Shown one piece after another: positions 6,837-15,081 of a DNA stretch of 49,914 bases. The stretch spans positions 1 to 49,914 of the forward strand of contig JAOOBR010000007.1 in NCBI GenBank assembly GCA_028404565.1. The letters run 5' to 3'. The position numbers and the translations under genes were made by a program. The notes beneath the pieces were generated by a model. The model did not search any database, had not been told where the DNA came from, and was given only the letters and a program-made list of their open reading frames with translations. This DNA comes from Pseudomonadota bacterium. Lineage in GTDB: Bacteria > Pseudomonadota > Gammaproteobacteria > Magnimaribacterales > D2472. Position 1 is the stretch's first letter, and every line of letters starts with the position of its first letter.

Positions 6837-9359
6837 ATGAAAAATATCCATTTATATCTTTTAATTTTTGTTGTTCCATTTGCATTCTCTCAGGAAGATA
6901 CAGAAAATGTTGAGGAGTTGGTTGTTGTTGGAACAAAAGCTAGCATTATCTCTGCAATAGAAAAGCAAAGGGAATCTAATCAAATTGTATCTGTTGTAGA
7001 TTCAGATGCATTAGGCGAATTTCCAGATACTACTGCAGCAGAGGCCTTGAGAAGGATCTCAGGTATTTCAGTTGAAAATGATCAAGGGGAAGGAAGATAT
7101 GTTACGGTAAGAGGCCTTTCAGGAGATTTAAATACTATTGCTGTTAATGGCGCAACTGTTCCTGCACCAGAAGGTGGAAGAAAAGTAATGCTTGACGGAC
7201 TGCCAACAGAACTTCTAGATTCTATTGAAGTATACAAATCTCTTACTCCTGATCAAGATTCTGATTCAATCGGTGGAAGAATTGAGTTTAATACTAAAAG
7301 TGCTTTAGATTTAGATGGCACTTATTTTAAGTTAAAAGCAAACACTTTGTGGAATGAACAAACTTCAAATAGTAATAATCCAAAAGTTTCCATTACCTAT
7401 GGAGATATGATTAATGAAAATGTAGGACATATAATAGGTTTTACTTCATCTGAGAAACAAATAATTACTTATAACAATGAAACAGGATTTCCTGGCTGGG
7501 ATCTTTTTGATAATGGAAATTATGCGATAGGTGATGATTTTGAAAGCAGATATTATGATTTAACAAGAGAAAGACTAGGCTTAACATATGACATTGACTT
7601 TATGATTGATGACGAAACATCTATGTATGCAAACATTCTTTGGAATGAGTATGTAGATGATGAGCTCAGGTATAAAGATGAGTACAAAATGAGAGATGAT
7701 CAAACTGATGTTACTGCTTCAGGAAGTACTATCACAGAAATAAGAAGAGATGCAGAAACAAGAGTTAGGCAAGAAGTTAGAACAATAAGAACATTTATTT
7801 TAGGTGGTAATACAATTGTCAATGATTGGGATGCAGAGTTTGCATATACTAATTCTTTTGCTGAAGAGGATGATACTGATAATGTTGATGCAAAGTTTAG
7901 AAGTAGTACATTTGATGCGGATGATTGCGGAGGACCTTGTGGATATTTTGATTATTCAGATCCTAAGAAACCACTTATGACCCTAACTAATGGTGCTCAG
8001 GGTATTTATGATCCATCAAATATGGGCGTAGATGAAATAGAAGAAGAAGATTCTGTTATTCAAGATAGAGAATCATCATTTAAGGTTGATTTTACAAAAG
8101 AAGGTTTTATGGTTTCTGATGTCCCAACGACTTTAAAATGGGGTCTAAAATATAGCACTCGAGAAAAAGAAAAAAATGTTGAAGGTTACAGCTGGGAACC
8201 TGATTTTGTTCAATCAGATTTTAACGTAAACACTTCGCCAGTTAACTGGCCTTGGCCTACTGTTTTTGGTCCTATGGCTGATCCTGCAACAATATTTGCT
8301 CTTCAGGGCACATTCGGTCCATATGGAACAAGTGATTACGGAGATGACTACGTTTCTGAAGAAGATATCTTTGCAGTTTATGGAATGGGCACAATGGAAT
8401 TTGACAATGCAATTGTAATAGCGGGTTTAAGGGTAGAGGATACTTCATTTACTACAGTTGGATACAATGATGGTGATCCTAACGATATTATTAATGGTTC
8501 AAAAGATTACACATTTGTATCACCAAGTCTAAACGTAAAATACTTTGTTGACGACAACACAATAGTTCGTGGTGCAGTCTGGAGAGCTTTATCTAGACCA
8601 GGGTTTGGTGAATCTGCTCCTGTAGCAGATATTGCTCTAGAATCAGATGGAACTTATGAGGGCGAAATGGGTAATCCAGACTTAGAGCCATATGAAGCTA
8701 CGAATCTAGATATTAGCGTTGAAAGATATAACGATAATGGAGCAGTATCATTAGGCTTTTTCAGAAAAGATATTGATAATGCTATTTATCCTCAACTTAC
8801 ACAAGGTGTTGTTGCAGGGTATAACTTTAGTGAATTATTAACATTTGTTAACAGCGATAAGTCAACCGTTGACGGAATTGAATTTAATTTATTTAGAGAA
8901 TTCGATGATCTTCCTGAACCATTTGATGGGTTATTTATTTCAGTTAATTTAACAAAAGTTGATGCAGAAAGTGATATTCCTAGTGATAACGGTGTGTTTA
9001 CTGTTCCATTTAGGAAACTTGCTGATAATACAAGTAATATATCAATTGGATACGATAAGGGCAAACTAGATATGAGACTTTCATTAGCTCAAAGAAGTGA
9101 TTACCTAGACTACCTCGCTGATGATGATATAGAAACTACCGTAGAAGATTTAAATTATGACAATATTAGATTTACTGATGATCACTCACAAATAGACTTT
9201 ACAGCTAAGTACTACTTGAATGATAATTTAACTCTTAAATTTGACTTAATAAATATAAATGATGAACCAGAATTTTATTACTGGGGAAACACATCGAGGT
9301 TATCGCAATATGATGAATACGGAACAAGCGCAACAATTGGTTTTACATACACCTATTAA
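6837..9359 (+). CDS. TonB-dependent outer-membrane receptor
   Basis: A Sec signal peptide (MKNIHLYLLIFVVPFAFSQ) is followed by a TonB-box-like stretch (EELVVVGTKA). A plug domain follows (about 40-160) with FPDTTAAEALRRISGISV, RYVTVRGLSGDLNTIAVNG and the end motif IEVYKSLTPDQDSDSIGGRIEF. The rest is a beta-barrel ending in an aromatic residue (TIGFTYTY). At 840 residues it is a typical receptor of the class found widely in marine and Xanthomonas/Caulobacter-type bacteria. One extracellular loop carries two close cysteines (DDCGGPCGYF). The phytase gene overlaps its 3' end, suggesting uptake of an organophosphate or its breakdown product. The substrate is inferred. Confidence 0.93.
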   Translation: MKNIHLYLLIFVVPFAFSQEDTENVEELVVVGTKASIISAIEKQRESNQIVSVVDSDALGEFPDTTAAEALRRISGISVENDQGEGRYVTVRGLSGDLNTIAVNGATVPAPEGGRKVMLDGLPTELLDSIEVYKSLTPDQDSDSIGGRIEFNTKSALDLDGTYFKLKANTLWNEQTSNSNNPKVSITYGDMINENVGHIIGFTSSEKQIITYNNETGFPGWDLFDNGNYAIGDDFESRYYDLTRERLGLTYDIDFMIDDETSMYANILWNEYVDDELRYKDEYKMRDDQTDVTASGSTITEIRRDAETRVRQEVRTIRTFILGGNTIVNDWDAEFAYTNSFAEEDDTDNVDAKFRSSTFDADDCGGPCGYFDYSDPKKPLMTLTNGAQGIYDPSNMGVDEIEEEDSVIQDRESSFKVDFTKEGFMVSDVPTTLKWGLKYSTREKEKNVEGYSWEPDFVQSDFNVNTSPVNWPWPTVFGPMADPATIFALQGTFGPYGTSDYGDDYVSEEDIFAVYGMGTMEFDNAIVIAGLRVEDTSFTTVGYNDGDPNDIINGSKDYTFVSPSLNVKYFVDDNTIVRGAVWRALSRPGFGESAPVADIALESDGTYEGEMGNPDLEPYEATNLDISVERYNDNGAVSLGFFRKDIDNAIYPQLTQGVVAGYNFSELLTFVNSDKSTVDGIEFNLFREFDDLPEPFDGLFISVNLTKVDAESDIPSDNGVFTVPFRKLADNTSNISIGYDKGKLDMRLSLAQRSDYLDYLADDDIETTVEDLNYDNIRFTDDHSQIDFTAKYYLNDNLTLKFDLININDEPEFYYWGNTSRLSQYDEYGTSATIGFTYTY

Positions 9360-10440
9360 TCTTTTTAATAACTTCAAAAAGGCAAGTGTAGTACTTGCCT
9401 TTTTTTTGACTACTTCTACTTTAGCAGATTATGTTGAGGTTGAAGCAATTTACGAAACACCCCCTGTTGTAACTAAGGGTGATGCAGCTGATGATCCTGC
9501 AATATGGGTAAATAAAAGTAATCCCTCAAATTCAATCATATTTGGTACTGATAAAAAAAGTGGAATTTATAGTTACAACCTTCAAGGGCAGGAGCTGAGC
9601 TATACAAATCTTGGTAACATTAATAACATTGATACAAGAACTATCAATGTTGGAGATGATGAGAATGTATCTGACTTTACTTTCCTTTTTGCATCTAATA
9701 GAACTTTAGGATCAGTCGATTTATGGGTATTTGAAGATAATGAAACAAGACAAAAACTTGAAACTGACTCATGGCAAGTTCCATCAAAACCATCATTTAG
9801 AGGTAAATCAGACATTATCGTATATGGTATATGCGCCGGAATAGATCCAAAGTATGGATTAGTTGCTTTTCTGACAGAAGATACTGGTCCTCGGGTTGAA
9901 GTATGGAACCTAACTGAGAATGGCCTTGATCTTATAACAACGTTTAATAATGGCGGAGAATCCGAGGGATGTGTTTATGATGATTTAAATAGGACCCTTT
10001 TTATATCAGAAGAAGAGGTAAGAGGGGTTTTAAAAGCTTATAGACTCGATGATAGTTTTGATTTTTCTGAGCCCTATATTGTCGATTCTAGGGAAGGTCA
10101 AATCGGTGGTGATCCAGAGGGCGTATCATTATATAAAACACCAAACAATTCAGGTTATTTAATTTTATCCTCTCAGGGAGATAGTAAGTTTAATCTGTAT
10201 GATAGAAATTATCCTTATGATTACATTACAAGTTTTAGAATAGGCTCTTCAAAAAGTATAGACAATGTGACTGATACAGATGGTATAGAAACAATCAACT
10301 TCAATCTGAGTGAAGAGTATCCAGAAGGCATTATGATTGCCCAAGATGGTCTTAATAAAGATGGGTATAGGACTAAAAGACAAAACTTCAAAATTGTCTC
10401 ATTCAAAGATGTTCTTGATGCTTTAGATGTCATTAGATAA
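9337..10440 (+). CDS. Beta-propeller phytase (3-phytase family), secreted
   Basis: The mature sequence has the phytase-family motifs GDAADDPAIWVN, FGTDKKSGIYSYNLQG, EGCVYDDLNRTLFISEEE and DPEGVSLYKT, with a late TDGIETINFNLSEEYPEGIMIAQDG. Such enzymes are six-bladed, calcium-dependent propellers that release phosphate from phytate. A Sec signal, FKKASVVLAFFLTTSTLA|D, precedes it and has no lipobox, so the product is periplasmic or exported. The start is uncertain. TTG 9337 gives the shortest usual-codon leader; ATG 9310 or 9259 would add residues, and ATT 9355 would give the neatest signal peptide. All overlap or nearly touch the receptor gene. Its signal-peptide codons contain a terminator hairpin (see 9376-9407). 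Confidence 0.9.
   Translation: MVLHTPINLFNNFKKASVVLAFFLTTSTLADYVEVEAIYETPPVVTKGDAADDPAIWVNKSNPSNSIIFGTDKKSGIYSYNLQGQELSYTNLGNINNIDTRTINVGDDENVSDFTFLFASNRTLGSVDLWVFEDNETRQKLETDSWQVPSKPSFRGKSDIIVYGICAGIDPKYGLVAFLTEDTGPRVEVWNLTENGLDLITTFNNGGESEGCVYDDLNRTLFISEEEVRGVLKAYRLDDSFDFSEPYIVDSREGQIGGDPEGVSLYKTPNNSGYLILSSQGDSKFNLYDRNYPYDYITSFRIGSSKSIDNVTDTDGIETINFNLSEEYPEGIMIAQDGLNKDGYRTKRQNFKIVSFKDVLDALDVIR
9376..9407 (+). terminator. Intrinsic terminator inside the phytase signal-peptide codons
   Basis: AAAAAGGCAAGT (9376-9387) is a perfect 12-base complement of ACTTGCCTTTTT (9393-9404), with a 5-base loop, and the T-run continues to 9407. It starts 17 bases after the TonB-receptor stop, exactly where a receptor terminator would lie. 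It is also in frame within the phytase signal peptide (KKASVVLAFFL). Confidence 0.8.
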
Positions 10441-10930
10441 CGTCCTAGAGTTTATATCGAATAATTTACAATACTCGTATGTATTGATTCTTGTCTTTGC
10501 TTTTGCAGAGTCTTTGGTAATCGTCGGTAGCATTCTCTCAAGTGCAATTCTTTTTTCAATTTGCGTATTTCTTTATAACAACAATCTTCTTGATTTATAT
10601 AGCATAGTTGCTTTAGCTATGATTGGAGCGCATGCGGGCGATGTTATTAGCTTTGTTTTAGGAAAAAGATTTGGTCCACTTGTGCTTGAGACAAAGTTTT
10701 TTAAAAAAAGAGAGAGTATTATTGAGAGAGGAAATAATTTTATTGATAGATTTGGTCAACTTACAGTTGTATTGGGTAGATTTATACCTGCCATGAGGGC
10801 TATTGTTCCATTTTTAATAGGGATGACAGGTATGGAATTTATGAAATTCTATAGAGCATCTATTTTAGCTATTTCGGTATGGGGTTTTGGCCTTATAATA
10901 CTCACTACAGGATTAAGCTCAATTTTATAG
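10427..10930 (+). CDS. DedA-family membrane protein
   Basis: This 167-residue membrane protein has the DedA/SNARE-associated motifs GAHAGDVISFVLGKRFG (near residues 65-81) and FGQLTVVLGRFIPAMRAIVPFLIGMTGM (near 106-133), including the conserved G-R-F-x-P-x-x-R. Family members are inner-membrane proteins tied to envelope homeostasis and, in some cases, undecaprenyl phosphate or lipid translocation. It is somewhat shorter than the usual 200 residues. It overlaps the phytase end by 14 bases, so co-transcription is likely. Confidence 0.88.
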   Translation: MSLDNVLEFISNNLQYSYVLILVFAFAESLVIVGSILSSAILFSICVFLYNNNLLDLYSIVALAMIGAHAGDVISFVLGKRFGPLVLETKFFKKRESIIERGNNFIDRFGQLTVVLGRFIPAMRAIVPFLIGMTGMEFMKFYRASILAISVWGFGLIILTTGLSSIL

Positions 10931-10937
10931 ATTTATT

Positions 10938-11129
10938 ATGATTCAAATATTAATACTTACCGCATCACTCTTAGCCATTACATTTTTTATAATTAATTTA
11001 GTAAAAGCTAAAAGAAATGGAAGGCTAACGGCATTCTTAAGAGATCTTTTAGTAATTTTTCTAGGTCTCGTTATGACCGCAGGAATTTTTTATATTGCTA
11101 TTAGGGTTCTGCCAAGAGTCTTCATGTAA
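10938..11129 (+). CDS. Small two-helix membrane protein, unknown function
   Basis: The 63-residue product has two hydrophobic helices (about 2-22 and 36-58) separated by a basic stretch (KAKRNGRLTAFLRD). It lies 7 bases after the DedA gene and 2 bases before hinT in the same direction, in a tightly packed run, which supports it as a real gene. I do not recognise the family. The twin-helix, basic-linker pattern resembles several small domains of unknown function. Confidence 0.6.
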   Translation: MIQILILTASLLAITFFIINLVKAKRNGRLTAFLRDLLVIFLGLVMTAGIFYIAIRVLPRVFM

Positions 11130-11131
11130 GT

Positions 11132-11467
11132 ATGACCATCTTTAAAAAAATTATCGATAAAGAGATACCGACAGATATTTTATATGAGGATGATTTTTGC
11201 ATAGCTTTTAATGATATTAATCCCCAAGCTCCTATTCATATTTTAATAATCCCCAAAAAAGAAATTCCTCAACTATCTTTATCAGATGACAATGATAGTG
11301 AATTGTTAGGAAAGCTTCTTATTGCCGCCAATAAAATAGCGGAAGATCATGATACAAAAGATGCTTTTAGGATTGTTATCAATAATGGTGCGAAAGCCGG
11401 ACAGTCAGTCTTTCATCTTCACTTACATCTGCTGGCTGGAAGACCGCTTTCGTGGCCACCGGGGTAG
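11132..11467 (+). CDS. hinT: HIT-family purine nucleoside phosphoramidase HinT
   Basis: The 111-residue protein has the histidine-triad motif HLHLHLLAGR at its end (H-x-H-x-H) and the family starts IFKKIIDKEIPTDILYEDD and AFNDINPQAPIHILIIPKK. HinT proteins hydrolyse AMP-lysine and aminoacyl-adenylate-type phosphoramidates in the cytosol. The length and ending GRPLSWPPG are typical for the proteobacterial group. It is the last gene of a rightward run, and its stop codon abuts the stop of a possible small gene on the other strand. Confidence 0.95.
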   Translation: MTIFKKIIDKEIPTDILYEDDFCIAFNDINPQAPIHILIIPKKEIPQLSLSDDNDSELLGKLLIAANKIAEDHDTKDAFRIVINNGAKAGQSVFHLHLHLLAGRPLSWPPG

Positions 11468-11575
11468 TTACATATATATACTATAAAAATATGAGCCAAC
11501 ACCAAGAAGAAAAACTAATAGTGCTATGCCAACCAAAAAGAATGTTGCGAACTTCGTTGTTTCGTTATCGTTCAT
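11468..11575 (-). CDS. Possible 35-residue single-helix membrane peptide
   Basis: An ATG-initiated frame on the minus strand encodes a short polar N-terminus (MNDNETTKFA), one strong hydrophobic helix (TFFLVGIALLVFLLGVGSYF) and YSIYM. It fills the whole 124-base gap: its stop touches the hinT stop and its start lies 16 bases from the divergent transporter start. No good Shine-Dalgarno is seen, but many neighbours lack one too. Size and layout resemble small membrane subunits or modulators. Function is unknown. Confidence 0.42.
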   Translation of the reverse strand: MNDNETTKFATFFLVGIALLVFLLGVGSYFYSIYM

Positions 11576-11591
11576 ATTTAATTAAAGAATT

Positions 11592-12833
11592 ATGAAGGAT
11601 TTTAACAAAGAAATTAAGTCTTGGATATTCTATGATTTCGGTAACTCAGCCTATGCAACGACAGTTATAGCAGCATTTTTTCCACTATTTTATGCAAGCT
11701 ACTGGTCTAATGGTCTTGAGTCACTTCAAGCAACTCAATATCTTGCATTTGCATTAACAATAATAAATTTAATTATTCTTGTTTCAGCTCCAATTATTGG
11801 TGCAGTAACCGACTATAAAAGACTAACAAAGATTCTATTTATAATATTTACTTTATTATCAATCGTATCAGTTGCCTCCTTTTACTTTATTCCGATGGGC
11901 AAATGGTTAATGGCTCTCATTCTCTATGGCATTTCATTTTTCTCTTTTGCTTCAGCAGTTGTGCTCTATGACAAAATGCTCGTTTATGTTGCTTCAGAAG
12001 ATCAGCTAACAAAAGTATCTAGCTATGGTTATGCATTAGGATACTTGGGGGGAGGTTTGTTATTTGCCTTGAATGCATTCATGGTCCTTCAACCTGAAAC
12101 CTTTGGCTTAAGCAATGAAGCTGAAGCAGTAAGATGGGCATTTATAACTGTATCAGTGTGGTGGTTTATTTTCTTACTTCCTTTAGCAATTAATTATAAA
12201 GATCGTGAAGTTGAAAAAACTGGAAATCTCAAAGAAGTTCTTGGTGGATTTGTAAGTACGTTTAGAGATATTCAGAAAAATAAAAATGTTCTGTTATTTT
12301 TATTTGCCTTCTTTTTGTATATTGATGGCGTTCATACAATTATGTCGCTTGCAGCAATTTTTGCTGAAAACATTGGAATTGATCAATCGGCGATTATTGT
12401 TGCACTAATTTTAGTGCAATTTGTTGCATTCCCATCAACACTTTTTTGGTCTTATATTGGCAATAAATATGATGATAAAGTCGTTCTTTATGCAACCATC
12501 TTTATTTATATATGCGTTGTTATTTACTCAACAGCACTTACCAACTCTTCAGAATTTTATGTTATGGCAGTACTCATAGGTTCAGTACAGGGCGGTATTC
12601 AAGCTGCATCGAGAAGCTTTTTCTCCAAAATAATTCCTACAAATAAATCTGGCGAGTTTTTTGGTTTTTACAATACATTTGGCAGAGCCGGATCTGTGAT
12701 GGGTCCTGCATTGGTTGGAATGTTTATAGGTATATTTAATAATCTACAAATAGCTCTTGTACCAATTATTGTGTTGTTTATTGCCGGCGGGTTTTTATTA
12801 AGATACGTGAAATATCCAAATGAAATTATTTAG
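11592..12833 (+). CDS. MFS transporter, UMF1 (Atg22-like) family
   Basis: The protein begins with IKSWIFYDFGNSAYATTVIAAFFPLFY, the W-x-x-Y-D-x-x-N-S-x-x-x motif of the UMF1 family. It has about 12 hydrophobic segments over 413 residues, including PIIGAVTDYKRLTK after helix 2. A later segment, GSVQGGIQAASRSFFSKIIPTNKSGEFFGFYNTFGRAG, is also characteristic. It is an inner-membrane transporter; relatives include the vacuolar amino-acid exporter Atg22, but the bacterial substrate is not known. The next small gene overlaps its end by 14 bases. Confidence 0.9.
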   Translation: MKDFNKEIKSWIFYDFGNSAYATTVIAAFFPLFYASYWSNGLESLQATQYLAFALTIINLIILVSAPIIGAVTDYKRLTKILFIIFTLLSIVSVASFYFIPMGKWLMALILYGISFFSFASAVVLYDKMLVYVASEDQLTKVSSYGYALGYLGGGLLFALNAFMVLQPETFGLSNEAEAVRWAFITVSVWWFIFLLPLAINYKDREVEKTGNLKEVLGGFVSTFRDIQKNKNVLLFLFAFFLYIDGVHTIMSLAAIFAENIGIDQSAIIVALILVQFVAFPSTLFWSYIGNKYDDKVVLYATIFIYICVVIYSTALTNSSEFYVMAVLIGSVQGGIQAASRSFFSKIIPTNKSGEFFGFYNTFGRAGSVMGPALVGMFIGIFNNLQIALVPIIVLFIAGGFLLRYVKYPNEII

Positions 12834-13017
12834 CAAGAATTCAATTATCTTTTATTCACTAATGGGCCTTGTAAGTCTATTTGTTGCAAGATATATAAGA
12901 TCTCTTATTGATTATAGTATTGAAGTAGAAATACTAATTTGCTCAATTATTATTCTTCCTATGTATTATTTTGCAAGAAAAGCTCTTGTTAAGTATTTCT
13001 TGAAGCAAGTAGATTAA
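12820..13017 (+). CDS. Small membrane protein, unknown function
   Basis: The 65-residue product has two hydrophobic segments (about 7-25 and 35-50) and a basic end (ARKALVKYFLKQVD). The ATG overlaps the UMF1 transporter stop by 14 bases, the same overlap seen at other coupled genes here, and its 3' end overlaps the convergent glycerophosphodiesterase gene by 29 bases. I do not recognise the family. Confidence 0.55.
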   Translation: MKLFSKNSIIFYSLMGLVSLFVARYIRSLIDYSIEVEILICSIIILPMYYFARKALVKYFLKQVD

Positions 13018-13732
13018 TCAAAGCTTTAGGCTTATCTGTTATTATCCCATCTACATCTAAGCCAATTAGATAGTCCATTTCTTCAATACTATTAATTGTC
13101 CAAACAGAAATCTTGATATTTTCACGTTTACAAAAATCTACAAATCTCTGTGTAACAATCTTAATACCATATCTATAAATTGGTATTTGCAGGCAATCAC
13201 CACTAATTTCACCTCTATATATTCCAAAGCTTTTAAGAAGAAGCTTAAGTACTTCATGAGGACCCATTGAATAAGTTACGTCACTAAGTTTAGATTTAAT
13301 TTTTTGCAGTCTTTGACTTGAAAAACTGGCAACACATAAATTCTTTTTAATATGTGGCAACTTATTAATTATCTCAATTGCAGGATCGACTACTTCATCT
13401 GTTTTAAAATCAATTTGAAATTTAGTATTAGGGAATTGTTTTAGCGTTTCTTCAAGTGTTGGTATTTTATAATCATCAAAAATATTTAATTCATCTATTT
13501 CAGAAGCTAAAAGTTCATTAAAATTCTTTTCTATACCAGGAATTCTTTTTAAGTCATCATCATGAAAGATATATGGAATGCCATCAGAGCTTAGCTGGAT
13601 ATCTGTTTCAATGATATCTGAGCCAATTTCTAGAGCGTATTTGAATGATTCAATGGTATTTTCAGGAGCTTCAAGAGAGCCGCCTCGATGAGCCATTACA
13701 GCCAAACCATCATAATTTAGGTAATCTTTCAT
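12989..13732 (-). CDS. Glycerophosphodiester phosphodiesterase
   Basis: The 247-residue cytosolic-type protein has the GDPD catalytic motifs MAHRGGSLEAPENTIESF (His and Glu near residues 15-25), DIIETDIQLSSDGIPYIFHDDDLKR (Glu-x-Asp and second His) and the late VWTINSIEEMDYLIGLDVDGIITDKP. The enzyme hydrolyses glycerophosphodiesters from phospholipid turnover to glycerol-3-phosphate plus an alcohol, in a TIM-barrel fold. No signal peptide is visible. It could feed the lipid acyltransferase that is divergent from it, or supply phosphate. UgpQ-like is a fair description. Confidence 0.93.
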   Translation of the reverse strand: MKDYLNYDGLAVMAHRGGSLEAPENTIESFKYALEIGSDIIETDIQLSSDGIPYIFHDDDLKRIPGIEKNFNELLASEIDELNIFDDYKIPTLEETLKQFPNTKFQIDFKTDEVVDPAIEIINKLPHIKKNLCVASFSSQRLQKIKSKLSDVTYSMGPHEVLKLLLKSFGIYRGEISGDCLQIPIYRYGIKIVTQRFVDFCKRENIKISVWTINSIEEMDYLIGLDVDGIITDKPKALINLLASRNT

Positions 13733-13769
13733 ATATTTTGTAAAATACTCTTAAAAATCATTATACAAC

Positions 13770-14852
13770 TTGGATAAATTTGAAGAAATAAGGCCTTATT
13801 ATGATCACGAAGTTGAATCTAAACTTCGTGAACTTGCATCTAATAAGAAAGTTATAAATGCCTTTTTACATTCCAGGGGCTACCACAATACTTTTTTAAA
13901 TTCTTTTTTGGGATTATTTTTATCTTTCTATCTCAGCAGAAGGTTTAAAAAAATTAAATCAATCCATCAATATCAAAATATGTATGAAAAGATTATGGAA
14001 AAGATCATAAAAGATACATCAAGTGGTTTTACATATAATGGGCTGGAAAACCTTCAAGAAAATACTTCATATCTATTTATTTCAAATCATAGAGACATTA
14101 CTTTAGACCCTGCATTTTTAAACCTTGCTCTTCACAAAAATGACTTTTCTACTGTAAATATCGCTGTAGGTAGCAATCTTATGGATCAAAATTGGGCTGC
14201 AGATCTTATGCGCCTCAATAAGAGTTTTATAATACCCAGATCAGGATCGTCAAAGAGAGAAATTTATAAATCACTCAATCTAGTTTCAGAATTTATATTC
14301 AATAAAGTAAAAGTTGAAAATGAATCTATCTGGATTGCTCAACGTGAGGGAAGGGCAAAAGATGGCAAAGATATAACAGATCCAGCAATTTTAAAAATGA
14401 TCCATCTTACCAAAAGAAAAGAGTTATCTATTTCTGATTTCTTTAATCAAATGAAGGTTATTCCAGTATCTATTTCATATGAGTTTGACCCAAATGATTT
14501 GAATAAAGCTAAAGAGATTTATGATACCGAGGTAAACGGCTTTTATGAAAAAAAAGAAAATGAAGACCTTGAAAGCATATCTAGGGGAATATCAGGCTTT
14601 AAAGGATCGGTAGTATTGAATATTGGAAATGTAATGAACTTCGAATCAGACTCTTATGAGATAGTTGCTGAGCAAATAACTAATGAAATATCTAATCAGT
14701 TTCATAATCATCCTACAAATAAAGATGCTTTATCTATTTTGAATAAAGATCTTAAACTTGAAGACAATAAATACTTCTCAGAAAGGCTAAAAGACGAGCC
14801 AGATGAGTTAAAAAGCATTCTATTAAACCAGTATGCTAATTCTGCTAATTAA
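13770..14852 (+). CDS. PlsC-like glycerolipid acyltransferase
   Basis: The acyltransferase motif block I appears as SNHRDITLDPAFL (N-H-x4-D near residues 109-121), followed by FIIPRSGSSKREIYKSL and an EGR block (IWIAQREGRAKDGKDIT) in place of the usual E-G-T-R. The 360-residue size is longer than standard PlsC, with N- and C-terminal extensions. TTG at 13770 is the only plausible start because a stop lies six codons upstream and the next in-frame ATG is far inside. It likely acylates a glycerophosphate or lysolipid at the membrane; the exact acceptor is not determined. The stop codon is immediately next to the CCA end of the convergent tRNA. Confidence 0.82.
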   Translation: MDKFEEIRPYYDHEVESKLRELASNKKVINAFLHSRGYHNTFLNSFLGLFLSFYLSRRFKKIKSIHQYQNMYEKIMEKIIKDTSSGFTYNGLENLQENTSYLFISNHRDITLDPAFLNLALHKNDFSTVNIAVGSNLMDQNWAADLMRLNKSFIIPRSGSSKREIYKSLNLVSEFIFNKVKVENESIWIAQREGRAKDGKDITDPAILKMIHLTKRKELSISDFFNQMKVIPVSISYEFDPNDLNKAKEIYDTEVNGFYEKKENEDLESISRGISGFKGSVVLNIGNVMNFESDSYEIVAEQITNEISNQFHNHPTNKDALSILNKDLKLEDNKYFSERLKDEPDELKSILLNQYANSAN

Positions 14853-14930
14853 TGGCGCGCCTGGAAGGATTCGAACCTCCGACCTCTTGGTTCGTAGCCA
14901 AGCACTCTAATCCAACTGAGCTACAGGCGC
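14853..14930 (-). tRNA. tRNA-Arg (anticodon ACG)
   Basis: On the minus strand the acceptor arm GCGCCTG pairs with CAGGCGC, followed by discriminator G and an encoded CCA. The D arm, an anticodon stem CTTGG/CCAAG around the loop CTACGAA, and a T arm with GGTTCGAATCC are all present. The anticodon is ACG, read by adenosine deaminase as ICG for CGN arginine codons. The CCA end touches the stop codon of the acyltransferase gene. Confidence 0.97.
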
Positions 14931-14941
14931 ATACTTGAATT

Positions 14942-14970
14942 ATAAAACAAAGGAGCCTATACGGCTCCTT
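14942..14970 (-). terminator. Rho-independent terminator upstream of tRNA-Arg
   Basis: On the minus strand AAGGAGCC, loop GTATA and GGCTCCTT form a perfect 8-base stem, followed by TTGTTTTAT. It ends transcription coming from the YcaR-like gene or the possible RNA before it, 12 bases before the tRNA begins. Confidence 0.78.
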
Positions 14971-15064
14971 ATATTTTGTCGAAGTGATCAAAACAGGGGA
15001 AGTTTCTAAATCGACAATGTAATCGTAACTAAAAAGTGTTTCTACTAGGTGTAGATTCTGAAAC
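14942..15064 (-). ncRNA. Possible structured RNA or long structured 3' UTR
   Basis: The 111 bases between the terminator and the YcaR-like stop hold no reading frame. On the minus strand they contain a bulged hairpin (pairs 15038-15045 with 15051-15064) and a 7-base pairing TTGTCGA/TCGACAA (15011-15017 with 14976-14982), then the intrinsic terminator. Three ordered hairpins ending in a terminator suggest a small RNA or a processed 3' UTR. No clear promoter was found, and I do not recognise the family. Confidence 0.3.
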
Positions 15065-15081
15065 GTATTGTAAATTTTATG

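Noticed and set aside
14853-14930. tRNA-Arg as an integration site
   Set aside because: No integrase gene, direct repeat of the tRNA 3' end or foreign-looking genes lie nearby.
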